A stretch of 60,612 nucleotides of DNA, taken from Zwartia vadi (lineage in GTDB: Bacteria > Pseudomonadota > Gammaproteobacteria > Burkholderiales > Burkholderiaceae_B). Where the stretch lies: NCBI RefSeq assembly GCF_030410375.1, contig NZ_JAUHHE010000017.1, positions 1 through 60,612 on the forward strand, written 5' to 3'. The position numbers and the translations under genes were made by a program. The first letter of the stretch is position 1; each line of letters begins with the position of its first letter. The notes under the pieces were generated by a model, which saw nothing but the letters and a program-made list of their open reading frames with translations, had not been told where the DNA came from and searched no databases. Of this stretch, positions 16,909 through 26,316 are shown one piece after another.

Positions 16909-18594
16909 TTACAGCACTTCGCCCGCGTAGTCAGCCAGGCGTGAGCGTTCTCCTCGTTGCAAGGTGATGTGTCCGGCATGCGGCCAGCCCTTGAAACGAT
17001 CAACCACAAAGGTCAGTCCAGAGCTCCCCTCTGTCAGGTAGGGCGTATCAATCTGCGCAATATTGCCCAGACAGATCACTTTGGTACCGGGACCCGCACG
17101 CGTGATCAAGGTCTTCATTTGCTTGGGCGTGAGGTTTTGGGCCTCGTCGATGATCAAATACTTGTTCAGGAATGTGCGGCCACGCATAAAGTTGAGAGAC
17201 TTCACCTTGATGCGGGAGCGAATCAAATCCATCGCCCCTGTCCGACCCCAGTCATGCGTCTGACCGTTGCCAACAGATGAGCCGCCGTCTGTTTCACCCA
17301 TTGTGAGCACTTCGAGGTTGTCTTCAAGCGCACCCATCCAAGGTTGCATCTTTTCTTCTTCGGTTCCGGGTAAAAAGCCAATATCTTCTCCCACTGGAAC
17401 CGTCACGCGGGTAATGATGATCTCGGTGTAACGCTTGGTTTCCAATACTTGTGCCAGACCTGCGGCGAGAGTCAAAAGAGTTTTACCTGTTCCGGCTTGA
17501 CCGAGAAGCGAAACAAAATCACAGTCCGGGTCCATCAACAGATTCATGGCGAAGTTTTGCTCGCGATTGCGAGCCGTCACACCCCATACGTTATTTTTTC
17601 CATGCGTAAAGTCACGCAGTGTGGCGAGCACTGCAGTCTTGCCACTGACTTCGCGCACTTGCGCATACAGCGGCATCGGACCTTCAAAATATACGAACTG
17701 ATTCACCATGAACTGATGGCAAAGCGGGCCGGTGATTCGATAGTAAGTTGTACCGCCCTGTTGCCAGGACTCCACGCCTTTGCCGTGCTTGTTCCAGAAG
17801 TTGTCGGGCAACGCAAGCATGCCGCTGTACAACAAGTCCGAGTCTTCAAGCACTTGATCGTTAAAGTAATCTTCTGCCGAAAGTGAAAGCGTTCGTGCCT
17901 TCAGGCGCATATTGATGTCTTTGGAAACAAGCACGACCTCGCGGTCAGTAAACTTGTCGTGCAAAGCTCTCACCACGCCGAGTATTTGATTGTCCGCTTT
18001 TCCCATCGGCAGATCAGGCGGCAGGGCGCTTGCCATCGCAGTGGTCTGGAAGAACAATCGACCCGTTGCATCTTTGTGTCCAAGGCCGTCGAGCGGGAGG
18101 CCCAGATCAAGGTCACGATGCTCACCCACCAAGGTGTCAAGCGAGCGACTGACCTGGCGAGCGTTGCGCGCAACCTCCGACATGCCCTTTTTTTGATGAT
18201 CAAGCTCTTCGAGCGTCATCATCGGCAAAAAGACATCATGCTCCTCGAATCTGAAAAGAGAGCTCGGGTCGTGAAGCAACACATTTGTATCCAGTACAAA
18301 CAATTTACGCAAAGATTGAGTTGTCTGAACGGTTGCGGGATGCGCACGCTCCGTTTTTGGGAGCTTTTGACGACTTGTGCGCTTTGTTTTGGTTTGCGAC
18401 AAACTCGACAAGTCCAGCGTGATGGATTTGGAGGGTTTTTCGGTAACCACTGGTGTGGGGGGGGCGTCGAGCGTTTCAATAATTTCCTCTGCGGTGCTCT
18501 CTTCGCGAATCAGGGAAGCTACTTTTGGCTCGAGCTTGTGGTCGGCGATATCCAGAATCGCGGCAGGGCGTGTAGGCAACTTTGGCAACGGCAT
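16909..18594 (-). CDS. PIN-PhoH ATPase/ribonuclease-type protein
   Basis: A 561-residue fusion of a PIN nuclease domain and a PhoH-type ATPase. After about 90 poorly conserved residues, the PIN domain begins at FVLDTNVLLHDPSS, with acidic residues continuing in the following 120. The PhoH half has Walker A GQAGTGKTLL (about 365-375) and Walker B IIDEAQNL, then TKVICLGN. PIN-PhoH proteins from other bacteria unwind and cut RNA in vitro; the physiological role is not settled. It is upstream of pdxA in a likely two-gene operon. This is the YlaK-like long form, not the short PhoH found next to ybeY. Confidence 0.88.
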   Translation of the reverse strand: MPLPKLPTRPAAILDIADHKLEPKVASLIREESTAEEIIETLDAPPTPVVTEKPSKSITLDLSSLSQTKTKRTSRQKLPKTERAHPATVQTTQSLRKLFVLDTNVLLHDPSSLFRFEEHDVFLPMMTLEELDHQKKGMSEVARNARQVSRSLDTLVGEHRDLDLGLPLDGLGHKDATGRLFFQTTAMASALPPDLPMGKADNQILGVVRALHDKFTDREVVLVSKDINMRLKARTLSLSAEDYFNDQVLEDSDLLYSGMLALPDNFWNKHGKGVESWQQGGTTYYRITGPLCHQFMVNQFVYFEGPMPLYAQVREVSGKTAVLATLRDFTHGKNNVWGVTARNREQNFAMNLLMDPDCDFVSLLGQAGTGKTLLTLAAGLAQVLETKRYTEIIITRVTVPVGEDIGFLPGTEEEKMQPWMGALEDNLEVLTMGETDGGSSVGNGQTHDWGRTGAMDLIRSRIKVKSLNFMRGRTFLNKYLIIDEAQNLTPKQMKTLITRAGPGTKVICLGNIAQIDTPYLTEGSSGLTFVVDRFKGWPHAGHITLQRGERSRLADYAGEVL

Positions 18595-18659
18595 ACGAGA
18601 GTTCTCTAAAGGGACCAGCGATTAAATGAGTGAGTGGCGCTTTGAATGGACGCTTCGAA

Positions 18660-19127
18660 TTATGTGAGGCTGCGTGCGGCTTGAAGCACCTCCTGGGCAT
18701 GTCCTGGGACTTTGACTCCGCGCCAGGCTTGCACAAGTTTGCCGCGGGCATCGATTAAAAAAGTGCTGCGCTCGATGCCACGCACTTGTTTGCCATACAT
18801 TTGTTTGAGTTTCATCACGTCATAGGCCTGACAGACCGTTTCTTCAGTATCCGCGATGAGGGGAAAAGGAAGCTCAAGTTTCTTGGAAAAATTCTCATGT
18901 GATTTGAGCGAGTCCCGAGAGACACCGATCACAACACAACCTATGGCTAAAAATTCATCGTGCAAGTCTCTGAAGTCCTGCGTTTCTGTTGTGCAACCCG
19001 GCGTGTTGTCTTTAGGATAAAAATAAATAATGACGCCACGACCCAGGCATCTTTCGAGAGAAATCTCTCCAAAAGTACTATTAGCTGAAAAAGCGGGGGC
19101 GGGTTTGCCAATCAGGACACTACTCAT
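18660..19127 (-). CDS. bcp: Thioredoxin-dependent peroxiredoxin (Bcp/PrxQ type)
   Basis: A 155-residue thiol peroxidase of the Bcp/PrxQ class reducing hydrogen peroxide and organic peroxides. The active site is YPKDNTPGCTTETQDFRD, whose Cys is the peroxidatic residue. The position five residues later, which holds the resolving Cys in E. coli Bcp, is not Cys here, so this looks like a one-Cys or differently resolved form. The start at 19127 overlaps the stop of the upstream DUF498 gene in an ATGA, implying coupled translation. Confidence 0.9.
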   Translation of the reverse strand: MSSVLIGKPAPAFSANSTFGEISLERCLGRGVIIYFYPKDNTPGCTTETQDFRDLHDEFLAIGCVVIGVSRDSLKSHENFSKKLELPFPLIADTEETVCQAYDVMKLKQMYGKQVRGIERSTFLIDARGKLVQAWRGVKVPGHAQEVLQAARSLT

Positions 19128-19576
19128 TTATTGTTCTCCGGTAAAAGAGCGGCGATAACTTGTCTGCCTTCAGCCATCAGGATGTTATAGGTACGGGCGG
19201 CCGCTTTGGTTGTCATGCATTCCACACCAATGCCCGCCCGCAAGAGCGGTTGCACAACGGCGTGGCTTAGCATGCGTTGGCGTGAGCCCGTCCCGACCAA
19301 GAGCACCTCCGGTCGCACACCCTCTACTTCGGGTTGGGGGGGCTCGACAGAGTCCAAAAAGGCAAGTGGATCGATCGGCTTGAGGATCAGTCCGGCAGCC
19401 TGCAGCAGCGATGCGGTGGAAATGCTTTCAGGATTGTCGACTGGCCAAGTTCGCACAGAACCCTCCGGGCCGAAGGCAATTGCATGGTGAAAGCTGACTT
19501 TGTTGATTTCGACGTAGCCATGACCGTAACCGGTGACGGTGTTGAGCGCCGCGTTGGTGTCTGTATGAAGCTTCAA
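19124..19576 (-). CDS. Mth938-like (DUF498) domain protein
   Basis: A 150-residue protein of the Mth938/NDUFAF3-like family. Features include the segment LLVGTGSRQRMLSHAVVQPLLRAGIGVE and the later MTTKAAARTYNILMAEGRQVIAALLPE, which define the fold. The mitochondrial relative helps assemble complex I, but bacterial function is unknown. Translation probably begins at TTG (19576), since GGAG stands seven bases ahead and no ATG fits. It is coupled by a 4-bp overlap to the downstream peroxiredoxin gene. Confidence 0.85.
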   Translation of the reverse strand: MKLHTDTNAALNTVTGYGHGYVEINKVSFHHAIAFGPEGSVRTWPVDNPESISTASLLQAAGLILKPIDPLAFLDSVEPPQPEVEGVRPEVLLVGTGSRQRMLSHAVVQPLLRAGIGVECMTTKAAARTYNILMAEGRQVIAALLPENNK

Positions 19577-19686
19577 TCAATACTCCAGCTATTTCGTTCG
19601 ATGATAGCGCAATCACTTCTCAATTGTGATGACATCATTTGTCGAGATTGGCCGAAAAAACAGATGTTCGGTGGATAACAATCGAT

Positions 19687-19715
19687 TTGCGACAACGGTC
19701 CCGATGCGCTAGATT
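19687..19715 (+). promoter_or_regulatory. Possible promoter for the aminotransferase-hom-thrC operon
   Basis: TTGCGA (19687-19692) and TAGATT (19710-19715) are separated by 17 bp, each matching the sigma-70 consensus at four of six positions. They lie about 60 bp ahead of the aminotransferase GTG, within the only sizeable gap before this operon. Confidence 0.38.
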
Positions 19716-19776
19716 ACAGTGTTTTGCTGCGCTGCAAATAAACCAATATTAAGTTTTTTTTACAAAAGGACTGACT

Positions 19777-20961
19777 GTGAGGAAATTCTCCCGCATCGAG
19801 CGTCTGCCTCCGTATGTTTTTAACATCACCGCAGAGCTCAAAATGGCTGCGCGTCGCCGAGGCGAAGACATCATCGACATGTCCATGGGAAACCCTGATG
19901 GGGCGACGCCTCCTCACATTGTGAGCAAGCTCGTTGAGGCCTCTGAACGGCCGACCACGCACGGCTATTCAGTCTCAAAGGGCATCCCGCGTCTACGCAA
20001 GGCAATCACCGACTGGTACGCGCGCCGTTATCACGTCCAGTTTGATCCCGATTCCGAAGCCATCGTGACCATTGGTTCAAAAGAGGGTTTGGCGCATCTG
20101 ATGCTAGCCACGCTCGATACGGGTGACACGGTGCTGGTGCCCAATCCCAGCTATCCTATTCACATCTACGGGGCAGTGATCGCTGGAGCGAATATCCGCT
20201 CCGTGCGCATGACACCCGGAAGTGATTTTTTCGAAGAGCTCGAGCGGGCCGTTCGTGAGTCGATTCCAAAACCTAAGATGATGATTCTCGGCTTTCCGAG
20301 CAACCCCACTGCGCAGTGTGTCGAGCTTTCTTTTTTCGAACGCGTGATTAAACTGGCCAAAGAGCACGACATCATTGTGGTGCATGATCTCGCTTACGCC
20401 GATATCTGTTTTGATGGTTATCAGGCGCCTTCCATCATGCAGGTGCCGGGTGCGCGCGACGTGGCGGTTGAGTTCTTTACAATGAGTAAAAGCTACAACA
20501 TGGCGGGCTGGAGAATTGGTTTCATGGTCGGTAATGCCGAGCTGGTCAATGCGTTGGCGCGTATAAAGAGTTATCACGACTACGGAACATTCACACCGAT
20601 CCAAGTTGCCGCGATCGCCGCACTCGAGGGGCCGCAGGATTGTGTTGCCGAGGTGGTTGAGAAATATCAGAGCCGTCGTGATGTTCTGGTCAAAGGGTTG
20701 CATGAAGCGGGCTGGATGGTGGATAACCCGAAGGCTTCAATGTATATCTGGGCGCGTATTCCTGAGCCTTATCGGGCCGCGGGTTCTTTGGAGTTTGCCA
20801 AACGCATCCTCGAAGAAGCCAAGGTCGCCGTATCGCCAGGCATTGGTTTCGGTGATTATGGCGACGACTATGTGCGCTTTGCTCTGATTGAAAATGAGCA
20901 ACGAACCCGTCAAGCGGTTCGGGGTATCAAAGAAATGTTTCGCAAGGATGGATTGTTGTAA
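19777..20961 (+). CDS. alaC: Class I/II aminotransferase (AlaC-like alanine aminotransferase)
   Basis: A 394-residue PLP enzyme of fold type I that transfers amino groups between alanine/glutamate and their keto acids. The cofactor Lys sits in [14 protein letters not shown] (about 237), with the upstream [12 protein letters not shown] supplying the PLP-ring contact. Translation starts at GTG with AAAGGA six bases in front. Its last base is the first of the hom start codon (TAATG), so it is coupled to threonine synthesis. The exact amino donor is uncertain; the AlaC assignment is by similarity. Confidence 0.88.
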   Translation: MRKFSRIERLPPYVFNITAELKMAARRRGEDIIDMSMGNPDGATPPHIVSKLVEASERPTTHGYSVSKGIPRLRKAITDWYARRYHVQFDPDSEAIVTIGSKEGLAHLMLATLDTGDTVLVPNPSYPIHIYGAVIAGANIRSVRMTPGSDFFEELERAVRESIPKPKMMILGFPSNPTAQCVELSFFERVIKLAKEHDIIVVHDLAYADICFDGYQAPSIMQVPGARDVAVEFFTMSKSYNMAGWRIGFMVGNAELVNALARIKSYHDYGTFTPIQVAAIAALEGPQDCVAEVVEKYQSRRDVLVKGLHEAGWMVDNPKASMYIWARIPEPYRAAGSLEFAKRILEEAKVAVSPGIGFGDYGDDYVRFALIENEQRTRQAVRGIKEMFRKDGLL

Positions 20962-22268
20962 TGGAATCAATCAAGGTTGGTCTACTAGGTTTGGGCGTTG
21001 TTGGTGGCGGCACCTGGAAGGTGTTGGCGCGCAACGCGGGCGAAATCTCGCGTCGTGCAGGTCGAAATATAGAGGTGACCCGTGTGGCGGTTCGCGATAT
21101 TGCTAAAGCTCGCGGGCTTCTCGGTCAAGCAGTCGAGCTCGGTACGGATCCTTTTGCCGTCGTGCGCGATCCCAAGATCGACATTGTGGTGGAGCTGATT
21201 GGTGGCGACACCTTGGCGCGCGAACTAGTACTCGAGGCGATCGCACAAGGCAAGCATGTCGTGACGGCAAACAAAGCCCTGCTTGCAAAACATGGAACGG
21301 AAATTTTTGCCGCGGCCTCAGCCAAAGGCGTGATGGTTGCTTTCGAGGCTGCTGTCGCCGGCGGTATACCAATCATCAAGGCGATGCGCGAGGGCTTGAC
21401 AGCCAACCGCATCGAATGGGTGGCAGGTATCATCAACGGCACGACTAATTTCATCTTGTCAGAAATGCGTTCACGCGGCTTGCCGTTCGCAACTGTTCTG
21501 GCGGAGGCGCAAAAGCTTGGCTACGCCGAGGCTGATCCTACTTTTGACATTGAGGGCGTGGATGCCGCACACAAGCTCACTTTGCTGGCCTCTCTTGCCT
21601 TTGGTATCCCTGTTCAGTTTGACAAGGCGCACATAGAGGGCATCTCGAAGCTCGCCTCTGAGGATATCAAGCTCGCAGAGCGCCTGGGCTATCGCATCAA
21701 ACTCCTCGGTATCACCAAACGCCGTCCCAACGGTATCGAGTTGCGCGTGCATCCCGCCCTGGTTCCGAGCGCTTCTTTGCTGGCGAACGTCGAGGGTGCG
21801 ATGAATGCTGTGCTTGTGCGCGGCGATGCAGTCGGGCAGACGCTTTATTATGGAAAAGGCGCGGGCGAAGAGCCGACCGCCTCGGCTGTCGTCGCAGACA
21901 TTGTCGACGTGACCCGTCTTCACACAGCGGATCCCGAACATCGCGTGCCACACCTGGCCTTTCAGCCAGACGCTATGGCCGATACGCCGATTCTGTCCAT
22001 CGATGAAGTGGTGACTTCCTATTACCTCAGAATGACGGTGGCGGATCGTCCGGGTGTGTTGGCCGATATCGCCAGACTGTTCGCTGATGCAGGTATCTCG
22101 ATCGGATCCATGATTCAGCAGCCCTCCGATGCGGATGGCAGCGCGGATTTGATTTTCTTGACCCACCAGGCTTTGGAAAAAAATATAAACGCTGCGATCA
22201 CGCGCATTGAAGCGCTTGAGTTCGTGCGTTCAAATGTGACCCGGTTAAGAGTGGAAAGCTTGACATGA
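20961..22268 (+). CDS. hom: Homoserine dehydrogenase
   Basis: Reduces aspartate semialdehyde to homoserine on the way to threonine and methionine. The 435-residue monofunctional enzyme begins with the nucleotide-binding GLLGLGVVGGG. The catalytic domain contains GIINGTTNFIL and AEADPTFDIEG. The C-terminal ACT domain (about 355-430, RPGVLADIARLFADAGISI) normally gives feedback control by threonine. It is not fused to aspartokinase. It overlaps thrC by four bases. Confidence 0.96.
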   Translation: MESIKVGLLGLGVVGGGTWKVLARNAGEISRRAGRNIEVTRVAVRDIAKARGLLGQAVELGTDPFAVVRDPKIDIVVELIGGDTLARELVLEAIAQGKHVVTANKALLAKHGTEIFAAASAKGVMVAFEAAVAGGIPIIKAMREGLTANRIEWVAGIINGTTNFILSEMRSRGLPFATVLAEAQKLGYAEADPTFDIEGVDAAHKLTLLASLAFGIPVQFDKAHIEGISKLASEDIKLAERLGYRIKLLGITKRRPNGIELRVHPALVPSASLLANVEGAMNAVLVRGDAVGQTLYYGKGAGEEPTASAVVADIVDVTRLHTADPEHRVPHLAFQPDAMADTPILSIDEVVTSYYLRMTVADRPGVLADIARLFADAGISIGSMIQQPSDADGSADLIFLTHQALEKNINAAITRIEALEFVRSNVTRLRVESLT

Positions 22269-23674
22269 AATATGTATCAACACGCGGCGGGATGGCGCCT
22301 CTGGAGTTTTCGGATATTTTGCTGGAAGGTCTGGCTCCGGATGGCGGTTTGGCTGTTCCGCAATCAATCCCTAAAGTTTCAGCTCAGACGCTCGAGTCCT
22401 GGCGCGCCTTGCCTTATCACGCTCTGGCAACAGAGGTTTTATCCTTGTTTGTCGGTGATATCGATCGTCCGACGCTTGCTTCGATGACGTCTGCCGCGTA
22501 TTGCAAAGCATCCTTCCAAACCGAAGCGATTGTCCCGGTGAAGCCTTTGTATGACGGCATGTCTTTGTTGTGTTTGTCTGAAGGGCCGACGCTGGCCTTT
22601 AAGGACATGGCGATGCAGTTTCTTGGCCAAGTATTCCCGCATGTTCTGAAACAGCGTGGTAGCACCTTGAATATTTTAGGGGCCACCTCGGGTGACACAG
22701 GTTCGGCTGCAGAGTATGCGATGCGCGGCAAGGACGCTGTCGCGGTATTTATGCTCTCGCCCCACGGTCGTATGAGTGCGTTTCAGCGTGCACAGATGTA
22801 TTCGCTGCAAGATGCGAACATTCACAATATCGCCGTCAAGGGTAATTTTGATGAGGCGCAGGACGTGGTCAAGGCGCTGGCGGGTGATTTGCCCTTCAAG
22901 TCCAAATATCGCCTGGGCGCGGTGAACTCAATCAATTGGGCGCGAATCGCTGCGCAGATCGTTTATTACTTCCATGGGTGGTTGCGCTCGACTTCCGCAC
23001 CCGGACAAGAGGTCTCCTTTACCGTGCCGTCTGGGAATTTTGGCAACATTCTGGCTGGACATATTGCGCGCTCGATGGGTTTGCCCGTCCGCAGGCTGGT
23101 GTTGGCGACCAATGAAAACAACGTCCTCGAAGAGTTTTTCCGAACGGGCATCTATCGTCCGCGTGGAGCCGCTCAAACTTTCGCGACTTCGAGTCCTTCA
23201 ATGGATATTTCTCGTGCCTCTAATTTCGAACGCTTTGTGTTTGATTTGGTCGGACGTGATGCGCAGCGCGTTGCGGGTCTTTGGCGCGAGCTTTCGCAAG
23301 AAGGCTTTTTCGATTTATCCGATATGAAGCCTGAACTTGAGCGTCAGTATGGTTTTGTCGCTGGCTGCAGTACGCACCAAGACCGTCTGGCAACGATTCG
23401 AGGTGTCCATGCGCGCACAGGTGTCCTGATTGATCCGCATACTGCGGACGGGATCAAGGTCGCCGCGGCGTTCGTCGAACCAGGCATCCCGATGCTAGTC
23501 CTTGAAACAGCCTTGCCTGCTAAATTCTCTGAGGTGATCGAGGAAGCGCTTGGCATTCCTGCCCCCGTTCCCGCAGGGCTTGAAAATCTCGAGTCTTTGC
23601 CGCAACGCTTCACGGTACTGCCCTGCGACGTCGCAAGCGTACGATCCTACATCACTGAACACGCTGGCACCTGA
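22265..23674 (+). CDS. thrC: Threonine synthase
   Basis: PLP enzyme converting O-phosphohomoserine to threonine; 469 residues, the longer bacterial type. The N-terminus MKYVSTRGGMAPLEFSDILL is typical, the PLP Lys lies in LAFKDMAMQF (about 112), and the phosphate loop is in GATSGDTGSAA. It is coupled to hom by an ATGA overlap and completes an aminotransferase-hom-thrC operon. thrB is absent here and must lie elsewhere. Confidence 0.96.
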   Translation: MKYVSTRGGMAPLEFSDILLEGLAPDGGLAVPQSIPKVSAQTLESWRALPYHALATEVLSLFVGDIDRPTLASMTSAAYCKASFQTEAIVPVKPLYDGMSLLCLSEGPTLAFKDMAMQFLGQVFPHVLKQRGSTLNILGATSGDTGSAAEYAMRGKDAVAVFMLSPHGRMSAFQRAQMYSLQDANIHNIAVKGNFDEAQDVVKALAGDLPFKSKYRLGAVNSINWARIAAQIVYYFHGWLRSTSAPGQEVSFTVPSGNFGNILAGHIARSMGLPVRRLVLATNENNVLEEFFRTGIYRPRGAAQTFATSSPSMDISRASNFERFVFDLVGRDAQRVAGLWRELSQEGFFDLSDMKPELERQYGFVAGCSTHQDRLATIRGVHARTGVLIDPHTADGIKVAAAFVEPGIPMLVLETALPAKFSEVIEEALGIPAPVPAGLENLESLPQRFTVLPCDVASVRSYITEHAGT

Positions 23675-23679
23675 CAGTT

Positions 23680-24072
23680 ATGGAGATGCTCACCTCTATG
23701 CACTTTCTGGCTGTTGCAATCGGTGCAACGGCAGGGGCGTGGTTGAGGTGGCTGCTGAGTTTATGGCTCAATCGACATGCTGAAATGTTGCCTTGGGGGA
23801 CCTTTGCCGCCAATATGATTGGCGGTTACTTAGTCGGACTGATTCTGGGACTGGTCGCTGCCCATCCTGAGTGGCCGCAGTTCTGGCGTTTACTGCTTAT
23901 TACGGGTTTTCTCGGCGCACTGACGACTTTTTCAACTTTTTCAGCCGAGGTTGTGGCTTTTGTTGAGGAGGGGCGCTTGGGTATGGCCTTATCCTACGCA
24001 GGAATGAGCCTGGTGGGGTCGTTGATCCTGACCTTTTTAGGGCTGATGACCGCCCATAGTTTCAGAAGCTGA
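23680..24072 (+). CDS. crcB: Fluoride ion channel/exporter CrcB (Fluc)
   Basis: A small dimeric inner-membrane fluoride channel of up to 130 residues with four hydrophobic helices. The motifs GTFAANMIGGYLVG and GFLGALTTFSTFSAE are diagnostic, and the TFSTF phenylalanines line the pore. The start is uncertain among ATGs at 23680, 23686 and 23698. The third best matches relatives beginning just before the first helix (MHFLAVAIGATAGAWLRW). It follows thrC by 5 bp. No fluoride riboswitch is visible upstream because thrC abuts it. Confidence 0.94.
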   Translation: MEMLTSMHFLAVAIGATAGAWLRWLLSLWLNRHAEMLPWGTFAANMIGGYLVGLILGLVAAHPEWPQFWRLLLITGFLGALTTFSTFSAEVVAFVEEGRLGMALSYAGMSLVGSLILTFLGLMTAHSFRS

Positions 24073-24075
24073 GTG

Positions 24076-25437
24076 TCAGAGCGGTTGCCACTCAGCACTT
24101 AAGTGTTTTTCCAGCACATACGCAGCGGCGATACCGCTGCGCACGGCGCCTTCAAGCACAGCGGGGTAGCCCGTATCCGTCCAGTCTCCAGCCAGTGCGA
24201 TCCGCGCCCAGGGACTTTGATTCGAGGGGCGCCCGAGACCCGGCACGGCATCAAAAGTCGCTCGCTTCTCGACGATGAGTCGCTGGTGCTTCACCGCAGG
24301 CATCGGTCCGTTGCTCTCAGGATGTTTCGCACACTGTTCGCGGATTTGTCTCGCGATGGCCTCAACGAATGCTTCTCTGTCGAGTTTTAAAAAATCAGTC
24401 GCATCGCTGACAACCACTGTCAGTTGGCGATTTTGATCGGTTCGATTAAATACCCATTGTCCAACGTGTCCTCGGTGCGCATCTTCATCAAGCATCATCA
24501 TTGTGCGCGGAAGTCGCCAAGGGGACTCAAGCTCGAGCGCAAGCGTCGCAATTGAGCGATATTCAAAGGATTGCAGAATTCTCAGCAATGCCGATTCAGA
24601 TTGAGCAAGCGGTGTGAGTGGTGCGGTCTGTGTCGTTTGATTGACGGGATCGAACAGGATGCGCGCAGCGGCATAGGGCGGCGTCGCAACAATACAGGCG
24701 TCATAGCGTTCACCATCGACCTCGACGTATTGTGCATGCGCACGTACAGCGCGCACAATGTGTCGAGCCCGCATCGTGAAACACTCTGCCGCGGCAGCGG
24801 GCCACAGTTGTGTGAGATCGACTCGGGGAATGAGCAGATCGCTTGCTTGGCGCTTGCCGGCCAGACTATCGCGTAAAACATTGAGAAAAAGTTGTGCGCA
24901 AGCGTTGTGTATTGGGGTGTTGAGCGCAGCCAGACAAAGCGGTGTCCACAGTTTACGGGCGAGTTGTTCTGATTGATTGTGGCGCAAAAGCAGTGCGTGA
25001 ACAGTTTCGTTTTCTTTCGCACACCAGCCGGAGAGTCTGCACTGCAGCATGAAACGAAAAGCTTTGTAACGATCCTTCATACCCAGCCCCTTGGCTGACC
25101 AGATCGCAGCCAGGGTATTGAGCGGGGCAGGTAGTGCGGGAGCATGTAGCCTGAAGCTACCATCAGCACTTTCAAGAAGGAGCGGCTCACGAACGAGTAA
25201 TTGCGAAAGAGACAGGCGAGGATGGAGGCTTTCAATGATCTTGAGCGACTCCGTGTAGGCGCCGAGCATGAGATGTTGTCCGTTATCGATGCGCCCCATG
25301 TGGATGTCATCGACACCTCGCGCGCGCCCACCTGTCACTGGAGCGGCTTCAAAGACCGTGACGTGTGCGCCAAGATCCTTTAGGGTGAGCGCCGCGGCCA
25401 AGCCTGCCCAACCGGCGCCGATGAGTGCAACATTCAC
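24076..25437 (-). CDS. hpnE: Hydroxysqualene dehydroxylase (FAD-dependent)
   Basis: Last step of the bacterial HpnCDE route, reducing hydroxysqualene to squalene. The 453-residue flavoprotein opens with the dinucleotide-binding motif ALIGAGWAGLAAA. It has the amine-oxidase-like C-terminal stretch IALAGDWTDTGYPAVLEGAVRSG that closes around FAD. The ATG overlaps the hpnD stop (25434-25437). It converges on crcB with 3 bp between stops. Confidence 0.92.
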   Translation of the reverse strand: MNVALIGAGWAGLAAALTLKDLGAHVTVFEAAPVTGGRARGVDDIHMGRIDNGQHLMLGAYTESLKIIESLHPRLSLSQLLVREPLLLESADGSFRLHAPALPAPLNTLAAIWSAKGLGMKDRYKAFRFMLQCRLSGWCAKENETVHALLLRHNQSEQLARKLWTPLCLAALNTPIHNACAQLFLNVLRDSLAGKRQASDLLIPRVDLTQLWPAAAAECFTMRARHIVRAVRAHAQYVEVDGERYDACIVATPPYAAARILFDPVNQTTQTAPLTPLAQSESALLRILQSFEYRSIATLALELESPWRLPRTMMMLDEDAHRGHVGQWVFNRTDQNRQLTVVVSDATDFLKLDREAFVEAIARQIREQCAKHPESNGPMPAVKHQRLIVEKRATFDAVPGLGRPSNQSPWARIALAGDWTDTGYPAVLEGAVRSGIAAAYVLEKHLSAEWQPL

Positions 25438-26312
25438 GGCGTCTCAGGCGCGCGTCGAATTTGTCGCAACACGCTGCGGCCGGCGCCCACAAAGTTTTTC
25501 CATGCAAGCCAAAACTTCCGCAAAGGCGTCAGCGAGATTCTTTGATCCAATACCTGCCATTTCTCATGCTCAATCTCGCCTAACAGCGCATAGTAGATCG
25601 CCGCCATCATGAGCCCGGGACGCTGTGCGCGTCGATCGCTTTCAGGTAGCGCATCGACTGCTTCCCGGTAAAGCGCGCGCGCGCGTTTTGCCTCAAAAGC
25701 CATCAGTGCAGAAAAGTTCTCTGAATACTGACTATTTAGAACATCTGCAGCGCGAACCCCAAACTGCTGGAGGTCACTAATCGGAAGATAAATGCGTCCG
25801 CGTCGCGCGTCATCACCAACATCGCGGATGATATTGGTGAGTTGAAAAGCAATCCCCAGCTTGCTTGCGTAGCGAAGTGTCGCAGCATCGCTATAGCCAA
25901 AAATGCCTGCAGAGAGCTCGCCCACCACGCCGGCAACATGCCAGCAATATTTTTCAAGTCCGGGCCAGTCTAGATAGCGTGTTTGATCCAGGTCCATTTC
26001 CATACCGTCGATCACAGCCAGCAGACGCGCCTGAGTGATATCGAAAGGCTTGAGGTGTGGGGCGAGGGCGAGCGTAACCGGATGTTCAGACTTGCCCTGA
26101 TACATGGCCTCTATCTGAGTGCGCCACCAGGCGAGCTTAATGCGGGCGATGGAGGCATCCGAGCATTCGTCGACCACATCATCGACCTCCCTGCAAAAAG
26201 CGTAGAGTGCTGTGATGGCTTGGCGACGCTCGGGTGGCAAAAACAAAAAAGCGTAATAAAAGCTAGAGCCACTTTTCGCCGCTTTTTCCTGGCAATATTC
26301 GTTAGGGGTCAT
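25434..26312 (-). CDS. hpnD: Presqualene diphosphate synthase
   Basis: Joins two farnesyl diphosphates into presqualene diphosphate. The 292-residue protein has the first Asp-rich site as FCREVDDVVDE and the second as NIIRDVGDDARRGRIYLP, with KSGSSFYYAFLFLP before the first, which is a HpnD signature. The likely start is the ATG at 26312 (MTPNEYC), four bases after the hpnC stop. A GTG at 26333 would extend it but lies within hpnC and has no ribosome-binding site. Confidence 0.93.
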   Translation of the reverse strand: MTPNEYCQEKAAKSGSSFYYAFLFLPPERRQAITALYAFCREVDDVVDECSDASIARIKLAWWRTQIEAMYQGKSEHPVTLALAPHLKPFDITQARLLAVIDGMEMDLDQTRYLDWPGLEKYCWHVAGVVGELSAGIFGYSDAATLRYASKLGIAFQLTNIIRDVGDDARRGRIYLPISDLQQFGVRAADVLNSQYSENFSALMAFEAKRARALYREAVDALPESDRRAQRPGLMMAAIYYALLGEIEHEKWQVLDQRISLTPLRKFWLAWKNFVGAGRSVLRQIRRAPETP

Positions 26313-26316
26313 CTTA

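Noticed and set aside
17959..18609. Plus-strand frame (216 codons) inside the PIN-PhoH gene
   Set aside because: Antisense to a conserved domain, composition typical of a shadow frame.
21471..22166. Minus-strand frame (231 codons) inside hom
   Set aside because: Shadow of hom codon bias; no domain, and hom has all expected motifs.
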